A DNA stretch of 64,000 bases from Bog-473 sp963728845 (GCA_963728845.1 CAVSLS010000056.1:31597-95596); one strand, 5' to 3'. Positions 26,280 to 36,680 are shown, counted from the first letter of the stretch. Notes: a model not told the origin generated them from the sequence alone. Numbers and translations: made by a program.

Positions 26280-27137
26280 CTACTCCGTCGTCCGCTTCTT
26301 GAAGAAGTGCGCCGCCAACGGGGCGGCCAGCCCGATGATCACCACCGACCAGATCAGCGACGCCTCGATCGGGTGCTGCATGGGCCAGGCATGGATCACC
26401 CCGGCGGGGTTCGGGTTGCCCCACAGCACTCGCGTCCCGGCGCACACCGCACTCACCGGGTTCCACTGGGCGATCGCCTGCAGCCACCCGGGCATGTGCT
26501 GGGTGGGCACCATGGCGTTGGAGACGAAGGCCAACGGGAAGAGGACGATGAAGCCGAAGGAGGCGGCGGACTCCGGGCTCTTGGCGTTGAGCCCGACGCA
26601 GGCAGCGACCCACGTCAGTGCGTAGGCGAAGAGGATCACCAGGGCGAAGCCGCCCAGGACCGAGATGTCGTTGGCCCCCGGCCGCCAACCGACGGCGAGC
26701 CCGGTCAGCCCCACGATGAGCGCGCAGAGGAGCGAGGTCAGCAGATCAGCCATGGAACGCCCGACCAGGACGGCCGAGCGCCACATCGGCAGGGCGCGGA
26801 AGCGATCGATCATTCCTTCGTGCAGGTCCGTGCTCAGTCCGACGGCGGTGCCCATGACCGAGGTGACCAGGTTCAGGGCCAGGATCCCTGCCAGGAGGTA
26901 GTCCACGTAGCTCCCACCTCCGGGGAGGGCGATGGCGCCGCCGAAGATGTAGACGAACAGCACCGTGAAGAGCACGGGCTGGATCGTCACGTCCGACAGC
27001 TGCATCGGCTCCCGCGCGATGTGCACGAGATTGCGTCGTGTCATCGCCCAGATGTCCGAAAGTGAGCCGAACACGGCCCCGGACGAGCGGGAGCGATCGA
27101 CCCCGACCGGTGTCCGCGTCAGCGTGGTCGTCGTCAT
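26280..27137 (-). CDS. ABC-2 type permease (DrrB-like)
   Basis: 285 residues, intact, six membrane segments. LHEGMIDRFRALPMWRSAVL is the coupling helix, and FPLAFVSNAMVPTQHMPGWL the signature loop of DrrB-type permeases. ATG 27137 overlaps the ATPase stop by 4 bp. Second exporter system of the window, only moderately similar to 22207-23058. Followed by the amidase. Confidence 0.9.
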   Translation of the reverse strand: MTTTTLTRTPVGVDRSRSSGAVFGSLSDIWAMTRRNLVHIAREPMQLSDVTIQPVLFTVLFVYIFGGAIALPGGGSYVDYLLAGILALNLVTSVMGTAVGLSTDLHEGMIDRFRALPMWRSAVLVGRSMADLLTSLLCALIVGLTGLAVGWRPGANDISVLGGFALVILFAYALTWVAACVGLNAKSPESAASFGFIVLFPLAFVSNAMVPTQHMPGWLQAIAQWNPVSAVCAGTRVLWGNPNPAGVIHAWPMQHPIEASLIWSVVIIGLAAPLAAHFFKKRTTE

Positions 27138-28180
27138 CCGCGCACTCCTTCCAGCTCGTGACGGCCGCCGCCGTCACTGCCGGGATCCGCCGCCGCAATC
27201 GCACGATCCCCGACCCCGTCGACCCCATCCTCGTCGTCCCCTTCGATGTGCCCGCCGGTGAGCGAGAAGAACACGTCGTCGAGCGACGGCTGGCGCACCT
27301 CGATGTTGTCCACCAGCACTCCCGCCTGGTCGAGCGCCCGTACGACCGAGGTGGCCAGGCCCGGTGCGGCGTCCACTCCGGCACTCAGGTGCCGGCCGTC
27401 TTCACTCACGTGGACCGGACCGGCGACCAGCGGCGCCATCGCGCCAACCGCCTCGGGGTGCGGGGCCGGGAGCGTGACCTCGACGCGGGCGCTCCGGCTC
27501 GCCTCCTTTAGCTCCTGGGGGGTGCCGTTGGCGATGACGAGCCCGTGGTCCACGACGACGATGCGGTGGGCCAGTGCGTCCGCCTCCTCCAGGTACTGCG
27601 TGGTCAGCAGTACCGTGACCCCTTCGCCGAGCAGCTCACGGATGGCGTCCCACACACGCTGCCGGCTCGTCGGGTCCAATCCCGTCGTCGGCTCGTCCAG
27701 AAAGAGAACAGGGGGTCGCGTCATCAGCGACGCGGCCAGGTCCAGCCGCCGGCGCATGCCGCCCGAGTAGCCCTTGAGGATCCGGTCGGCGGCGTCGGTC
27801 AGCTCGAACTGGGCGAGGAGCTCGGTCGCCCGGGACTTCGACGCGGCTCGGCCCATGTCAGAGAGCTCGCCCACCAGCACCAGGTTCTGGCGCCCGGTCA
27901 GGAGCGGATCCAACGTGGCGTCCTGGGCGGCGACGCCGATGTGGCGCCGTACCTCACCGGGGTGCTTCGCCACGTCGATGCCGGCCACCGTGCCCCGTCC
28001 CGAATCGGGCAGCGCCAACGTGGTCAGGATCCGCACGGCGGTCGTCTTTCCCGCCCCGTTCGGGCCGAGCAGCCCGAGGATCGTGCCGGCGGGGACCGAG
28101 AAGCCGACCCCGGCCAGGGCCTGGGTCTGGCCGTAGCGCTTCGTCAGCCCCTCGGCCTCGATCATCAGCTCAGGTCCCAT
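27134..28180 (-). CDS. ABC exporter ATPase (DrrA-like)
   Basis: 348 residues, intact. Walker A LLGPNGAGKTTAVRIL, Q-loop VAAQDATLDPLLTG, signature YSGGMRRRLDLAASL, Walker B VLFLDEPTTGLDPTS, H-loop TTQYLEEADAL. The C-terminal SLDDVFFSLTG segment is DrrA-like, with an extra acidic Gly/Asp-rich tail of about 30 residues. It starts at ATG 28180, divergent from a TetR gene, with paired operators in the gap. Probably self-resistance or drug export induced by the TetR ligand. Confidence 0.92.
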   Translation of the reverse strand: MGPELMIEAEGLTKRYGQTQALAGVGFSVPAGTILGLLGPNGAGKTTAVRILTTLALPDSGRGTVAGIDVAKHPGEVRRHIGVAAQDATLDPLLTGRQNLVLVGELSDMGRAASKSRATELLAQFELTDAADRILKGYSGGMRRRLDLAASLMTRPPVLFLDEPTTGLDPTSRQRVWDAIRELLGEGVTVLLTTQYLEEADALAHRIVVVDHGLVIANGTPQELKEASRSARVEVTLPAPHPEAVGAMAPLVAGPVHVSEDGRHLSAGVDAAPGLATSVVRALDQAGVLVDNIEVRQPSLDDVFFSLTGGHIEGDDEDGVDGVGDRAIAAADPGSDGGGRHELEGVRG

Positions 28181-28187
28181 GGCTTCC

Positions 28188-28255
28188 CTACCTGTCGGTC
28201 AGTAGACTCTCCGGCTAGAGGCATGGTAGGAGCTTACTTACCTGCCGTCAAGTAG
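28188..28255. promoter_or_regulatory. two copies of a TetR-type operator
   Basis: CTACCTGTCGGTCAGTAGA (28188-28206 region) and TTACCTGCCGTCAAGTAGA (28238-28256 region) are near-identical with 50-bp spacing, each with outer CTAC/GTAG-type symmetry. They sit in the 86-bp gap between the divergent ABC operon (starts 28180) and the TetR gene (28267), one near each start, as expected for joint control of both promoters. Confidence 0.65.
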
Positions 28256-28266
28256 AGTTGAGGCGA

Positions 28267-28929
28267 ATGTCCCAGACCGCGGCGCACGCAGACCCAGATC
28301 ACGCAGACCCAGATGAAGAGGCCCTTCTCGGCAGCGTCGCAGAGCCGGGCCCGGGCGTGGCCCCCGCGGCCGACCCGACCCCCGACACCCGCCAGCGCAT
28401 CCTCGATGCGGCCCTCGACCTCTTCATCGAGCAGGGCTTCGATGGGACCAGCCTGCGGCAGATCGCCGAGCAGCTGGGTGTCACCAAGGCGGCCCTCTAC
28501 TACCACTTCGAATCGAAGGACGACATCCTCATGGCGCTGCACCTGCGCCTCCACGAATTCGGCAAGGAGTCGTTGCGCAGGATGGGAGAGGGCCCGGTCA
28601 CGCTCGACCTGTGGGGCGAGCTTCTCGACGAGATCGTCGACCAGCTGCTGGCCCAGCGCAAGATCTTCCTCATGCACGAGCGGAACCAGGCCGCCCTCGA
28701 GAAGCTGCACCGCAAGGATCACGACGCCGAGCACGAGGATCTCCAGAATCGCTTCCGCACGGTGCTGGCCGACACCCGGGTGCCCTTGGAGGACCGGGTG
28801 CGCATGGCCGCGTCATTCGGCGTGGTGTTCTCGAGTCTCTTCCTCTCCGGCGACGCCTTCTCCTCGACGACGGACGAGGAATTGGCGGGCATGCTCCGCG
28901 CCGTGATCCGCAACGTCCTGCGAGGATGA
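28267..28929 (+). CDS. TetR-family regulator of the DrrAB-like operon
   Basis: 220 residues. The HTH at about 45-90 reads TRQRILDAALDLFIEQGFDG, TSLRQIAEQLGVTKAALYYH and FESKDDIL, a full TetR_N. The first 40 residues are a variable acidic/Ala-rich extension, and the C-terminal helical domain would bind the ligand. ATG 28267 is chosen; TTG 28258 is possible. Divergent from the exporter, with twin operators between, so autorepression and exporter repression are likely. Confidence 0.92.
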   Translation: MSQTAAHADPDHADPDEEALLGSVAEPGPGVAPAADPTPDTRQRILDAALDLFIEQGFDGTSLRQIAEQLGVTKAALYYHFESKDDILMALHLRLHEFGKESLRRMGEGPVTLDLWGELLDEIVDQLLAQRKIFLMHERNQAALEKLHRKDHDAEHEDLQNRFRTVLADTRVPLEDRVRMAASFGVVFSSLFLSGDAFSSTTDEELAGMLRAVIRNVLRG

Positions 28930-28981
28930 CGGGACCGGTTCCACCGGGCCCGAATCAGACCGCCTGGCTACAGTTCCTCCG

Positions 28982-29773
28982 GTGACCGAAACCTCGACCA
29001 CCTCGGCGCATCGGCGCCCCTTCACGCTGAGCATCGACATCGGCGGCACCGGCCTCAAGGCCGACGTTCTCGACAAGGACGGCGTGTTCGTGGCCGACCG
29101 GGTCAAGATCGCCACCACCTACCCCATGCCGCCCGACCGTTTGGTCGAGCAGCTCACCGGCTTGGCGGACAAGCTCCCCACGGCCGACCGAACCTCCGCC
29201 GGCTTCCCGGGCATGGTCCGCAGCGGTGAGATTCTCAGCGCACCGCACTTCGTGACCGAGAAGGGCCCCGGCAGCACCGTCCTTCCCGAACTGATGAAGG
29301 CGTGGTCCGGCTTCGATCTGGCCCAGGCGCTGGCGCACTCGATCGGCAAGCCCTGCCGTGTCGCCAACGACGCCGACGTCCAGGGCCTCGCAGTGGTGCA
29401 GGGCCAAGGCTTCGAGGCGGTGATCACGCTCGGCACCGGTGTGGGCACGGCCTTCTTCATGGGCGGCCGGCTGTTGCCCCACCTGGAGTTCTCCCACCTG
29501 GAATTCCGCAAGGGCGAGACCTTCAACGAGCACCTCGGGGAGGCGGCGCGCAAGAAGACCGGCGACGACAAGTGGAACGGGCGGGTGCGCAGGATGATCG
29601 CCTACTTCAATGCGCTGACATTCTTCGACCATCTCTACATCGGCGGCGGCAACGCGCAGCGCATCAACCGGCGCGACCTCGGCGAGGTACTGGAGCGGAT
29701 CACCGTCGTGGACAACACGGCGGGCATCCTCGGGGGGATCAAGCTCTGGGACGAGTCCCATATCGCCGTCTGA
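28982..29773 (+). CDS. ppgK: polyphosphate glucokinase (ROK family)
   Basis: 263 residues from GTG 28982. Phosphorylates glucose using polyphosphate (or ATP). The phosphate-binding motif LSIDIGGTGLKADVLD starts the protein. The catalytic Asp lies in VANDADVQGLAV, GTGVGTAFF is the second phosphate loop, and LEFRKGETFNEHLGEAA is the block that distinguishes PPGK from other ROK kinases. Intact. It lies shortly before tRNA-Arg and the alpha-glucan segment; glucose-6-phosphate production would feed that pathway, but it is outside the repeat-bounded segment. Confidence 0.88.
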   Translation: MTETSTTSAHRRPFTLSIDIGGTGLKADVLDKDGVFVADRVKIATTYPMPPDRLVEQLTGLADKLPTADRTSAGFPGMVRSGEILSAPHFVTEKGPGSTVLPELMKAWSGFDLAQALAHSIGKPCRVANDADVQGLAVVQGQGFEAVITLGTGVGTAFFMGGRLLPHLEFSHLEFRKGETFNEHLGEAARKKTGDDKWNGRVRRMIAYFNALTFFDHLYIGGGNAQRINRRDLGEVLERITVVDNTAGILGGIKLWDESHIAV

Positions 29774-29785
29774 AAGGGGATCGCC

Positions 29786-30988
29786 GTGACTGCGCTCGAC
29801 ATCGAACCACTTGCCTGGGATCCCCTCGATGAGAAGTACAAGGTCGACCCGCACCCGATCTGGCGGCGCCTGCGCGACGAGGCACCGCTCTATTACAACG
29901 AGCATCTCGACTTCTACGCCGTCAGCCGCTTCGCAGACGTGGACGCCTTCAGCCGCGATCCGCAGACTTTCTGCTCCTCGCACGGCACGGTGATGGAGAT
30001 GATCGGTCCCGAGCCGACGTCCATGGAGATCATGATCTTCATGGACCCTCCCGACCACACTCGCTACCGCCGGTTGGTTTCCAAGGCCTTCACACCGCGG
30101 CGGATGGCCCTGCTCGAGCAGGACATCCGCCAACTCTGCGTGAGCCTGCTCGACGCGCAGATCGGAAAGAGCTCGTTCGACTACGTGCAGGACTTCGGGG
30201 CCCGGGTCCCGGCCTATGTCATCGCCGCGTTGCTCGGTGTGCCGCCCGAGGACCGGGACATGGTCCGGGGCTGGATCGACGAGAGCTTCCACCTCGACCC
30301 CGAGCTGGGCATGTACAACGACGTGTCGGCCGAGGCCATGGGCAAGCTCATGGAGTATGTGACGGCCCAGGTTGCCGATCGGCAGTCGTCACCCCGAGAC
30401 GACATGTTCACGGACCTTCTCAACGGCGAGATCGTCGATGAGGACGGCCAGCTGCGCCGGCTCACAATGGAGCAGGCGGCGAACTTCGCCCTCCTGATCG
30501 GGAGCGCCGGGACCGAGACGGTGGCCCGGCTGCTCGGCTGGGCGGCATTGACCCTGGACGACAACCCGGACCAGCGGGCCGAGCTGGCCACCGACGCCAG
30601 CCTGATACCCAACGCCGTGGAGGAGCTCCTCCGCTACGAGGCGCCGTCACCGGTGCAGAGCCGGTGGTGCACGGCGGACGTCGAGGTCCACGGGCAGACG
30701 ATCCCGGCCGACTCGAAGGTCGTGATGATCACCGGGTCGGCGGGGCGGGACGAGCGGGCTTTCCCCGACGCGGACCGCTTCGACATCCACCGCAACATCG
30801 ACCACCACCTGTCCTTCGGCTACGGCATCCACTTCTGCCTGGGGGCGGCGCTGGCCCGCATGGAGGGTCGGGTAGCCCTCGAGGAGACCTTCAAGCGTTT
30901 CCCGGAATGGTCGGTTGACCGGGAGGGCGCGGTACCCCTCTACACCAGCACCGTTCGCGGCTACTCGAGGCTCCCGATCTCCGTCTGA
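29786..30988 (+). CDS. cytochrome P450
   Basis: 400 residues, intact. VDPHPIWRRLRDEAPLYYNE at the N-terminus, I-helix IGSAGTETVARLLGW, ExxR in VEELLRYE, and heme loop FGYGIHFCLGAALARMEG with the Cys thiolate. Clearly a paralogue of the P450 at 9330. GTG 29786 begins 12 bp after the glucokinase stop and may be read from the same transcript. No ferredoxin is next to it. Substrate unknown. Related actinobacterial CYPs act on fatty acids, steroids or terpenoids. Confidence 0.92.
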   Translation: MTALDIEPLAWDPLDEKYKVDPHPIWRRLRDEAPLYYNEHLDFYAVSRFADVDAFSRDPQTFCSSHGTVMEMIGPEPTSMEIMIFMDPPDHTRYRRLVSKAFTPRRMALLEQDIRQLCVSLLDAQIGKSSFDYVQDFGARVPAYVIAALLGVPPEDRDMVRGWIDESFHLDPELGMYNDVSAEAMGKLMEYVTAQVADRQSSPRDDMFTDLLNGEIVDEDGQLRRLTMEQAANFALLIGSAGTETVARLLGWAALTLDDNPDQRAELATDASLIPNAVEELLRYEAPSPVQSRWCTADVEVHGQTIPADSKVVMITGSAGRDERAFPDADRFDIHRNIDHHLSFGYGIHFCLGAALARMEGRVALEETFKRFPEWSVDREGAVPLYTSTVRGYSRLPISV

Positions 30989-31051
30989 CCCAGGTGCGGC
31001 GGCGCCTCGGGAGCCGGGACAGCGCTCCGGTACACTGTTCTGTCTCACCCA

Positions 31052-31125
31052 GCGCTCGTAGCTCAACGGACTAGAGCATCTGACTACGGATCAGAAGGTT
31101 GGGGGTTCGAATCCCTCCGAGCGCG
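31052..31125 (+). tRNA. tRNA-Arg (anticodon ACG)
   Basis: Acceptor arm GCGCTCG (31052-31058) pairs with CGAGCGC (31118-31124). D-arm, anticodon arm TCTGA-CTACGGA-TCAGA with ACG at positions 34-36, and T-loop GGTTCGAATC are all present. The discriminator is G and CCA is not encoded. TACACT 20 bp upstream may be the -10. The gene is the attachment site of the segment that follows: its last 37 bases from the anticodon loop recur at 45549-45585. Confidence 0.93.
31084..31120 (+). other. att-like direct repeat, left copy (inside tRNA-Arg)
   Basis: 37 bp from CTACGGATC in the anticodon loop to CTCCGA in the acceptor stem, identical to 45549-45585. Anticodon-loop-to-3'-end identity is the classic footprint of tyrosine-integrase integration into a tRNA gene. 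The intact tRNA on this side marks the element's regenerated end. Confidence 0.7.
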
Positions 31126-31153
31126 CCGGAAACTTCTTGGTAGGAGCCTAATC

Positions 31154-32583
31154 GGCTCATCGGATTCTGGCGGGGTGACGTCGCGCTCCGAGGGTCCCCC
31201 AAGAATTGAACAAAGGTGCTCCAAGCTTGAGATGTGACTCAGCAAACCGGAAGCACCTTTGTCCTTCGCCACCCTAGTGAGATCGTCCAGGCCCTAGCTG
31301 GCCTCAAGGAAGTGCGTGTCCTGCACTATAAACGCAGCGGCTCCGACGTCGAGCTCATGATCGAGCAGGTCGTGAGGACCGTCCGTTGTCCGACCTGTGG
31401 CGGAGCGGCCCGGGTCAAAGAACGCCCGGTGGTGCGCTACATCGATCTCCCGGTCTTCGGGGTTCCCATGCGCCTGGCGTGGAAGAAGCACCGCATGGTC
31501 TGCGTGGAATCGGGCTGTCCCAAGCGCACCTTCTCGCTCGGGGACCACCGGATCGCGGCCAAGAACTGCCTCCTCACGACCCGGGCGGCCAAGTGGGCGA
31601 CCGAACAGGTGGGCACCGGACGCACGGTCAAAGAGGTGGCCGGCAGAACTCGCCTGTGACTGGCACACCGTCAACGACGCCGTGACCACCTATGGCAAGG
31701 CGCTCCTTGAGCGCCGACCGCAAGCGATGAACAAGACGAGCGCCATCGGGCTCGACGAGACCAAGTTCGTGAGGCTCGCTCCCCACAGCCACGCCGACTA
31801 CGCCACGACCGTCGTCGACGTCGAGCACCACCAGATCATCGACGTCCTCCCCAGCCGCAACTATGTCGAAGTGGCCGCCTGGCTGGACAAACAGCCCAAG
31901 GCCTGGAAGGAGCGGATCGACTTCGGGGCATTGGACATGTCCGACACCTACGCCGCGGTGTATTCGGTCGTCTTGCCGAGAGCCCACCAAGTGGTCGACT
32001 CCTTCCATGCGGTCTCCCTCGCCAACCGCTGCCTCGACGCCGTGCGCCGGCGGGTCCAGACCGAGCAAACCGGGCACCGAGGCCGGCGCGACGACCCGCT
32101 CTATCGGGTGCGCCGGGTGCTGCTCCGGGGCGAGGAGCACCTCGACAACAGAGCCGGCGAGCGTCTGTGGTCGCTCCTCGAGCTGGGGGACCCCGGAGCG
32201 GAGGTGGCGATTGCCTACCGGATCAAAGAGCGCCTCCGCGACTTCTATCGGACCGACCGATCCCGATGAGGCCCGCCAGTTGCTCGAAGAACTCCAGGAA
32301 CACTGTCTCAAAAAGGCCATGCCGCCGGAGGTCCAAAAGCTCGGACGAACGATCCGCAAGTGGTTCGACAAGCTCTGCAACTACCACCTGGCCCGGGTCT
32401 CCAACGGTCCCACCGAGGCACTCAACAACCTCGTCAAGCGGATCAAGCGAATCGGATTCGGGTTCAGAAACTTCGAGAACTACCGGATCCGGGCGCTCCT
32501 CTACGCAGGCAAGCCGAACTGGCGAGTGCTGGGCTCAATCGTCGTCCGATGACGCGCCTCACCCCGCCAGAATCCGAAGAGCC
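31154..32583 (+). mobile_element. ISL3-family insertion sequence
   Basis: 1430 bp with 25-bp terminal inverted repeats. The left end begins GGCTCATCGGATTCTGG (31154) and the right end, read inward, GGCTCTTCGGATTCTGG, with one mismatch over GGCTC..GGGGTGA. Flanks are CCTAATC on the left (31147-31153) and CCTAAATC on the right (32584-32591), an 8-bp target duplication with one base lost. GGCTCTTC ends and 8-bp duplications are typical of ISL3. Carries a single transposase gene. Inserted 28 bp from the tRNA-Arg. Confidence 0.85.
31234..32552 (+). CDS. ISL3-family transposase, two frameshifts
   Basis: About 438 residues. N-terminal zinc finger CPTCGGAARV with a later CVESGCPKRTFSL, then an HTH region (TTRAAKWATEQVGTGRTVKE). 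The catalytic domain DDE_Tnp_ISL3 has IGLDETKFVRL, a second Asp in ALDMSDTYAAV, and the C-terminal Glu in SNGPTEALNNLVKRIKR. Breaks near 31648 and 32263. Start GTG 31234. If the breaks are real the copy is dead; they may be assembly indels like those elsewhere. Confidence 0.85.
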
Positions 32584-32624
32584 CCTAAATCTCCGAATAG
32601 GCCGAGCCTCACTAACCCTTGTTG

Positions 32625-34751
32625 CTAGCCAAAGCGGTCGCTGTGGCGCAGGAGGATGACCGAATGAGCCGTGAGATTCACCACCGGGCCCTCGACGCGC
32701 CGGGTTCCGTGCGGCCGGGCGGTGTTCAGGAGCTCCTCCCAGAATCCGGGCCACTCGACCCAGGGGAGCGTGAAGAGCCGGGAGCGGTTGCCGCCGTTGA
32801 GGAGGAAGAGGATGGTGTCCCCGTGGACACGGCGGCCCCGCTCGTCGACTTCGTCGGTGGCCCGACCTGAGAGCAACATGCCGATGGACCGGAGTTCGTC
32901 GTCGGACCATTCAGCCTCGGTCATCTCGGCACCGTCGGACCGGATCCAGGTCACATCCCGGGTGCCGCCGGGAGTAAATGGCTCGCCGGTGAAGAAGTTC
33001 CGGTGACGAAGGACCGGGTTGTTGTTCAAGATGCCGGACCAGTCTCCGCGTGTACGCCATGAGGTCGCGTGCCGCGTCGTCGAGGTCCCAGTTCAGCCAG
33101 GAGAGCTCGTTGTCCTGGCAGTACGCATTGTTGTTCCCCTGCTGGGTGCGGCCGATCTCGTCACCACCGAGGAGCATCCGCACACCCTGGGAGAAGAAGA
33201 GGGTGGCCAGCATGTTGCGCTTGATCCGATCGCGGAGTCGGGTGATGCGGTGCGAGTCGGTGAGGCCCTCGGCGCCCCAGTTCCAGCTGTAGTTCTCGGC
33301 CTGTCCGTCTTGGCCGCCCTCTCCGTTGGCCTCGTTGTGTCGCTCGCGGAAACTCACCAGGTCCGTCATGGTGAAGCCGTCGTGGCACGTCACGAAGTTC
33401 ACGCTGGCGTAGTTGCGCCGGCCGCTCGGAGCGTAGATGTCGCTCGAGCCTGTGAGCCGCGAGGCCAGTTCGGGGACCATCCCGCGTTCACCCCGCCAGA
33501 ACCGGCGGACGCAGTCCCGGAACGCGCCGTTCCACTCGGCCCAGCCAGGCGGGAAGCCGCCCAGCTGGTAGCCGCCCGGACCGACGTCCCAGGGCTCGGC
33601 AATCAGTTTGACCTGCGACAAGACGGGGTCCTGCAGAATCACCTCGAAGAATGTGCTGTGCCGACCGTCCTCGAGTCCTCGGAGGAGCACCGGGGCCAGG
33701 TCGAAACGGAAGCCGTCCACGTGCATGTCGGTGACCCAGTAGCGGAGGCTGTCCATGATGAGGGCGATGGTGCGGGCGATGGACGATGTTGAGGCTGTTG
33801 CCCGTTCCGGTGAAGTCCACGTAGAACCGTTTGTCATCCGGCTGGATCCGGTAGTACACGGAATTGTCGATGCCGCGCAGCGACAGGGTGGGGCCGAGAT
33901 GGTTGCCCTCGGCGGTGTGGTTGTAGACCACGTCCAGCAGCACCTCGAGACCGGCCCGGTGGAGTGCCTTCACCATGGACTTGAACTCGCTCACCTGTTC
34001 GCCGTGACCCTTTGACGCGTAGCTCACGTGCGGAGCGAAGAAGGCCAACGTGTTGTAGCCCCAGTAGTTGGTCAGGCCCTGCTCGACCAGGTGCCGATCG
34101 GCGACGAACTGGTGCACCGGCATGAGCTCGACAGCTGTGATCCCGAGGCCCAGGAAGTGATCGATCATGGCGTCGGTGGACAGGCCGAGGAAGGTGCCAC
34201 GGAGATGTTCGGGCACCCCGGGGTGCGTCTTCGTCATGCCTCTGACGTGGCACTCGTAGATCACCGTCCGGTTCCATGGCGTGCGAGGTGCGCGGTCGTC
34301 CCCCCACGTGAACGCTTGGTCGACGACCACCGACTTCGGCATCCCCCCGGCCGAGTCCCGGGGGTCAGGCAAGTGGTCGTCGTCCGCGCTCAGCGGGTCT
34401 ATGCCCGAAGATCTCGTCGCTCCAGCGGATGGGTCCGGTCACTGCCTTGGCGTAGGGGTCGATAAGGAGCTTGGCGCGGTTGAAGCGGTGTCCGTGCGTT
34501 GGGTCCCACGGACCGTCGACGCGGTAGCCGTAGAGAGTGCCCGGCCGGGCGTCGGGTAGGTAGCAGCACCAGACCCAGTCGGTGGCCGGTGGCATCATCA
34601 CGGTGAAGGTGGGGACGGCGTCTTCGGCATGCTCGAAGATGCAGAGCTGCACGTCGGTGGCGTGCCGCGAGAACAGGGCGAAGTTGACTCCCTCACCGTC
34701 CCAGGTGGCACCGAGCGGGTGCGGCGTCCCGGGCCAGACGCGCATCGTCAC
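32625..34751 (-). CDS. glgX: glycogen debranching enzyme GlgX-like, three frameshifts
   Basis: About 705 residues, family length. Hydrolyses alpha-1,6 branches of limit dextrins. Seen in order: CBM48-type start MRVWPGTPHPLGATWDGEGV, YGYRVDGPWDP, VIYECHVRGMTKTHPGVPEH, LLDVVYNHTAEGNHLGPTLS, VDGFRFDLAP with the nucleophile Asp, LIAEPWDVGPGGYQLG with the acid Glu, NFVTCHDGFTM with the third acid. Breaks near 34370, 33785 and 33030. The GTG start overlaps the probable GlgB stop. Last gene of the minus-strand alpha-glucan operon and next to the IS. Confidence 0.88.
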
Positions 34752-36680
34752 GGTCGCGGCCCACGATCTCGCGCCGAAGGAACACCACCGCCAACGGCGG
34801 CGCGGTCACGCGCAGGGAGTAGGGCTTGCCTTGGTACGGAACGGGCACGGACTCAACCTGGCCCGGGTTCCCGACGCCGCTCCCCCCGTAGGCCCTGGCG
34901 TCGCTGTTGAGGATCTCCCGCCACAGTCCGGCGTCGGGAACCCCGACCGTCATGTGATGGCGCGGCACCGGGGTGAAGTTGCAGATCACCAGGATCGAGT
35001 CCCCGGCGGCGGAGCGCCGCAGGAAGCCCAGCGTCGATTGCCCGGCGTCGCCGACCTCGACCCATTCGAAGCCTGCCGGCTCGCAGTCGAGCTCGTGGAG
35101 GGCAGGCTCTTCCCGGTACAGGTGGTTCAGGTCGCCGACCCAGCGGAGGAGCCCGCAATGACGCGCATAGTCCAGGAGGCGCCATTCGAGGCAGCGCTCG
35201 TGGCTCCACTCCTGCCACTGGCCGAGCTCGTCGCCCATGAAGAGCAGCTTCTTGCCGGGCTGGGCGTACTGGTAGCCGTACAGGAGCCGTAGGTTGGCGA
35301 ACTTCTGCCAGTCGTCGCCGGGCATGCCGCCGAGCAGGGAGCCCTTGCCGTGGACGACCTCGTCGTGGGAGAGCGGCAGGACGTAGTTCTCCGTGAAGGC
35401 GTAGAGGCCGCGGAAGGTGAGCTGGTCGTGGTGGTAGCGACGATGGACCGGGTCGCGCCGCAGGTACTCCAATGTGTCGTGCATCCACCCCATGTCCCAC
35501 TTGTAGCCGAAGCCAAGCCCACCGACATCGGTGGGTCGGGACACCCCGGGCCAGGCCGTCGACTCCTCGGCGACGGTCTGAACGTCGGGATGGGCGCCGT
35601 AGACCCCGATGTTGAGCTGGCGCAGGAACTCGATGGCATCGAGGTTGTCCCGGCCCCCGTGCCGGTTGGGGACCCACTCCCCAGGCGCTCGTGAGTAGTC
35701 GAGGTAGAGCATCGATGCCACCGCATCGACCCGGAGCCCGTCGACGTGGTAGGTCGACAGCCAGTGCTCGGCCGAGGAGAGCAGGAAGCTTCGGACCTCG
35801 TTGCGACCGTAGTTGAAGATGTAGCTGGTCCAGTCGGGGTGGAAGCCCTGCCGGGGATCGGCGTGCTCGTACAGGTGGGTTCCGTCGAACTCGCCCAGGG
35901 CGAAGGCGTCGGTCGGGAAATGAGAGGGCACCCAGTCGAGGAGGATGCCGATACCGGCCTGGTGCAGTTGGTCGATCAGGGCCATGAGGCCCTGGGGCGT
36001 CCCGTAGCGGGCGGTGGGCGCGAAGTAGCCGGTGGTCTGGTAGCCCCAGCTCCCATAGAAGGGGTGCTCCATCACGGGGAGGAACTCGACGTGGGTGAAA
36101 CCGGTCCGGAGGACGTGATCGATGAGCAGGGGGGCCAGCTCCTCGTAGCCGAGGAACCCGGTGGGGTCGTCGGACGGCCGCCGCCACGAACCGAGGTGGA
36201 CCTCGTAGATTGAGACGGGTGCATCAGCGCGCTCCCGTCGGTCCCGGGTCGCCATCCACTCTCCGTCGCCCCAGTCGTAGTCCAGGTCCCAGACGAGCGA
36301 TCCGGTCCGAGGAGGGCACTCGGCGGCGAAGGCGTAGGGATCGGCCTTCTCGAGGACAGCTCCGGCGGTGGTGGTGATGGCGTACTTGTAGACGTGGCCC
36401 GGAGCGGCGTCCGGAACCACGCCCGCCCAGATGCCCGACGAGGCCACGGGGTCGAGGGGGTGTGCGGCGGGATCCCAGCCGTTGAAGTCCCCGATGACGC
36501 TGACCGACCGGGCGCTCGGGGCCCACACGGCAAAGGCGGTCCCTGCCGGGCCCAGGGATGCGCGCCGAGTTTGTCGGCGAGCCCTCGGTGGGTCCCCTCG
36601 TTGAAGAGGTAGAGGTCGGCGTGGGAGAGCTCCCACGCTGCGCCGGCAGCCGGTTGGGGTTGCCGGCGCGGAGGAGTCAC
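34748..36680 (-). CDS. glgB: 1,4-alpha-glucan branching enzyme GlgB, frameshifted at both ends
   Basis: About 645 residues. Makes alpha-1,6 branches. Starts GTG 36680 overlapping the MalQ stop; the N-terminal ELSHADLYLFNEGTHRGLAD block is separated by a break near 36555 from FAVWAPSARSVSVIGDFNGW. Active-site blocks: YEVHLGSWRR, GYQTTGYFAPTARYG, VDGLRVDAVASMLYLDYSR (nucleophile Asp), TVAEESTAWPGVSRP (acid Glu), LPLSHDEVVHGKGSL. The frame as written runs to 34693, but one indel near 34770 would end the protein at a TGA overlapping the GlgX GTG, matching every other junction in this operon. Confidence 0.9.
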
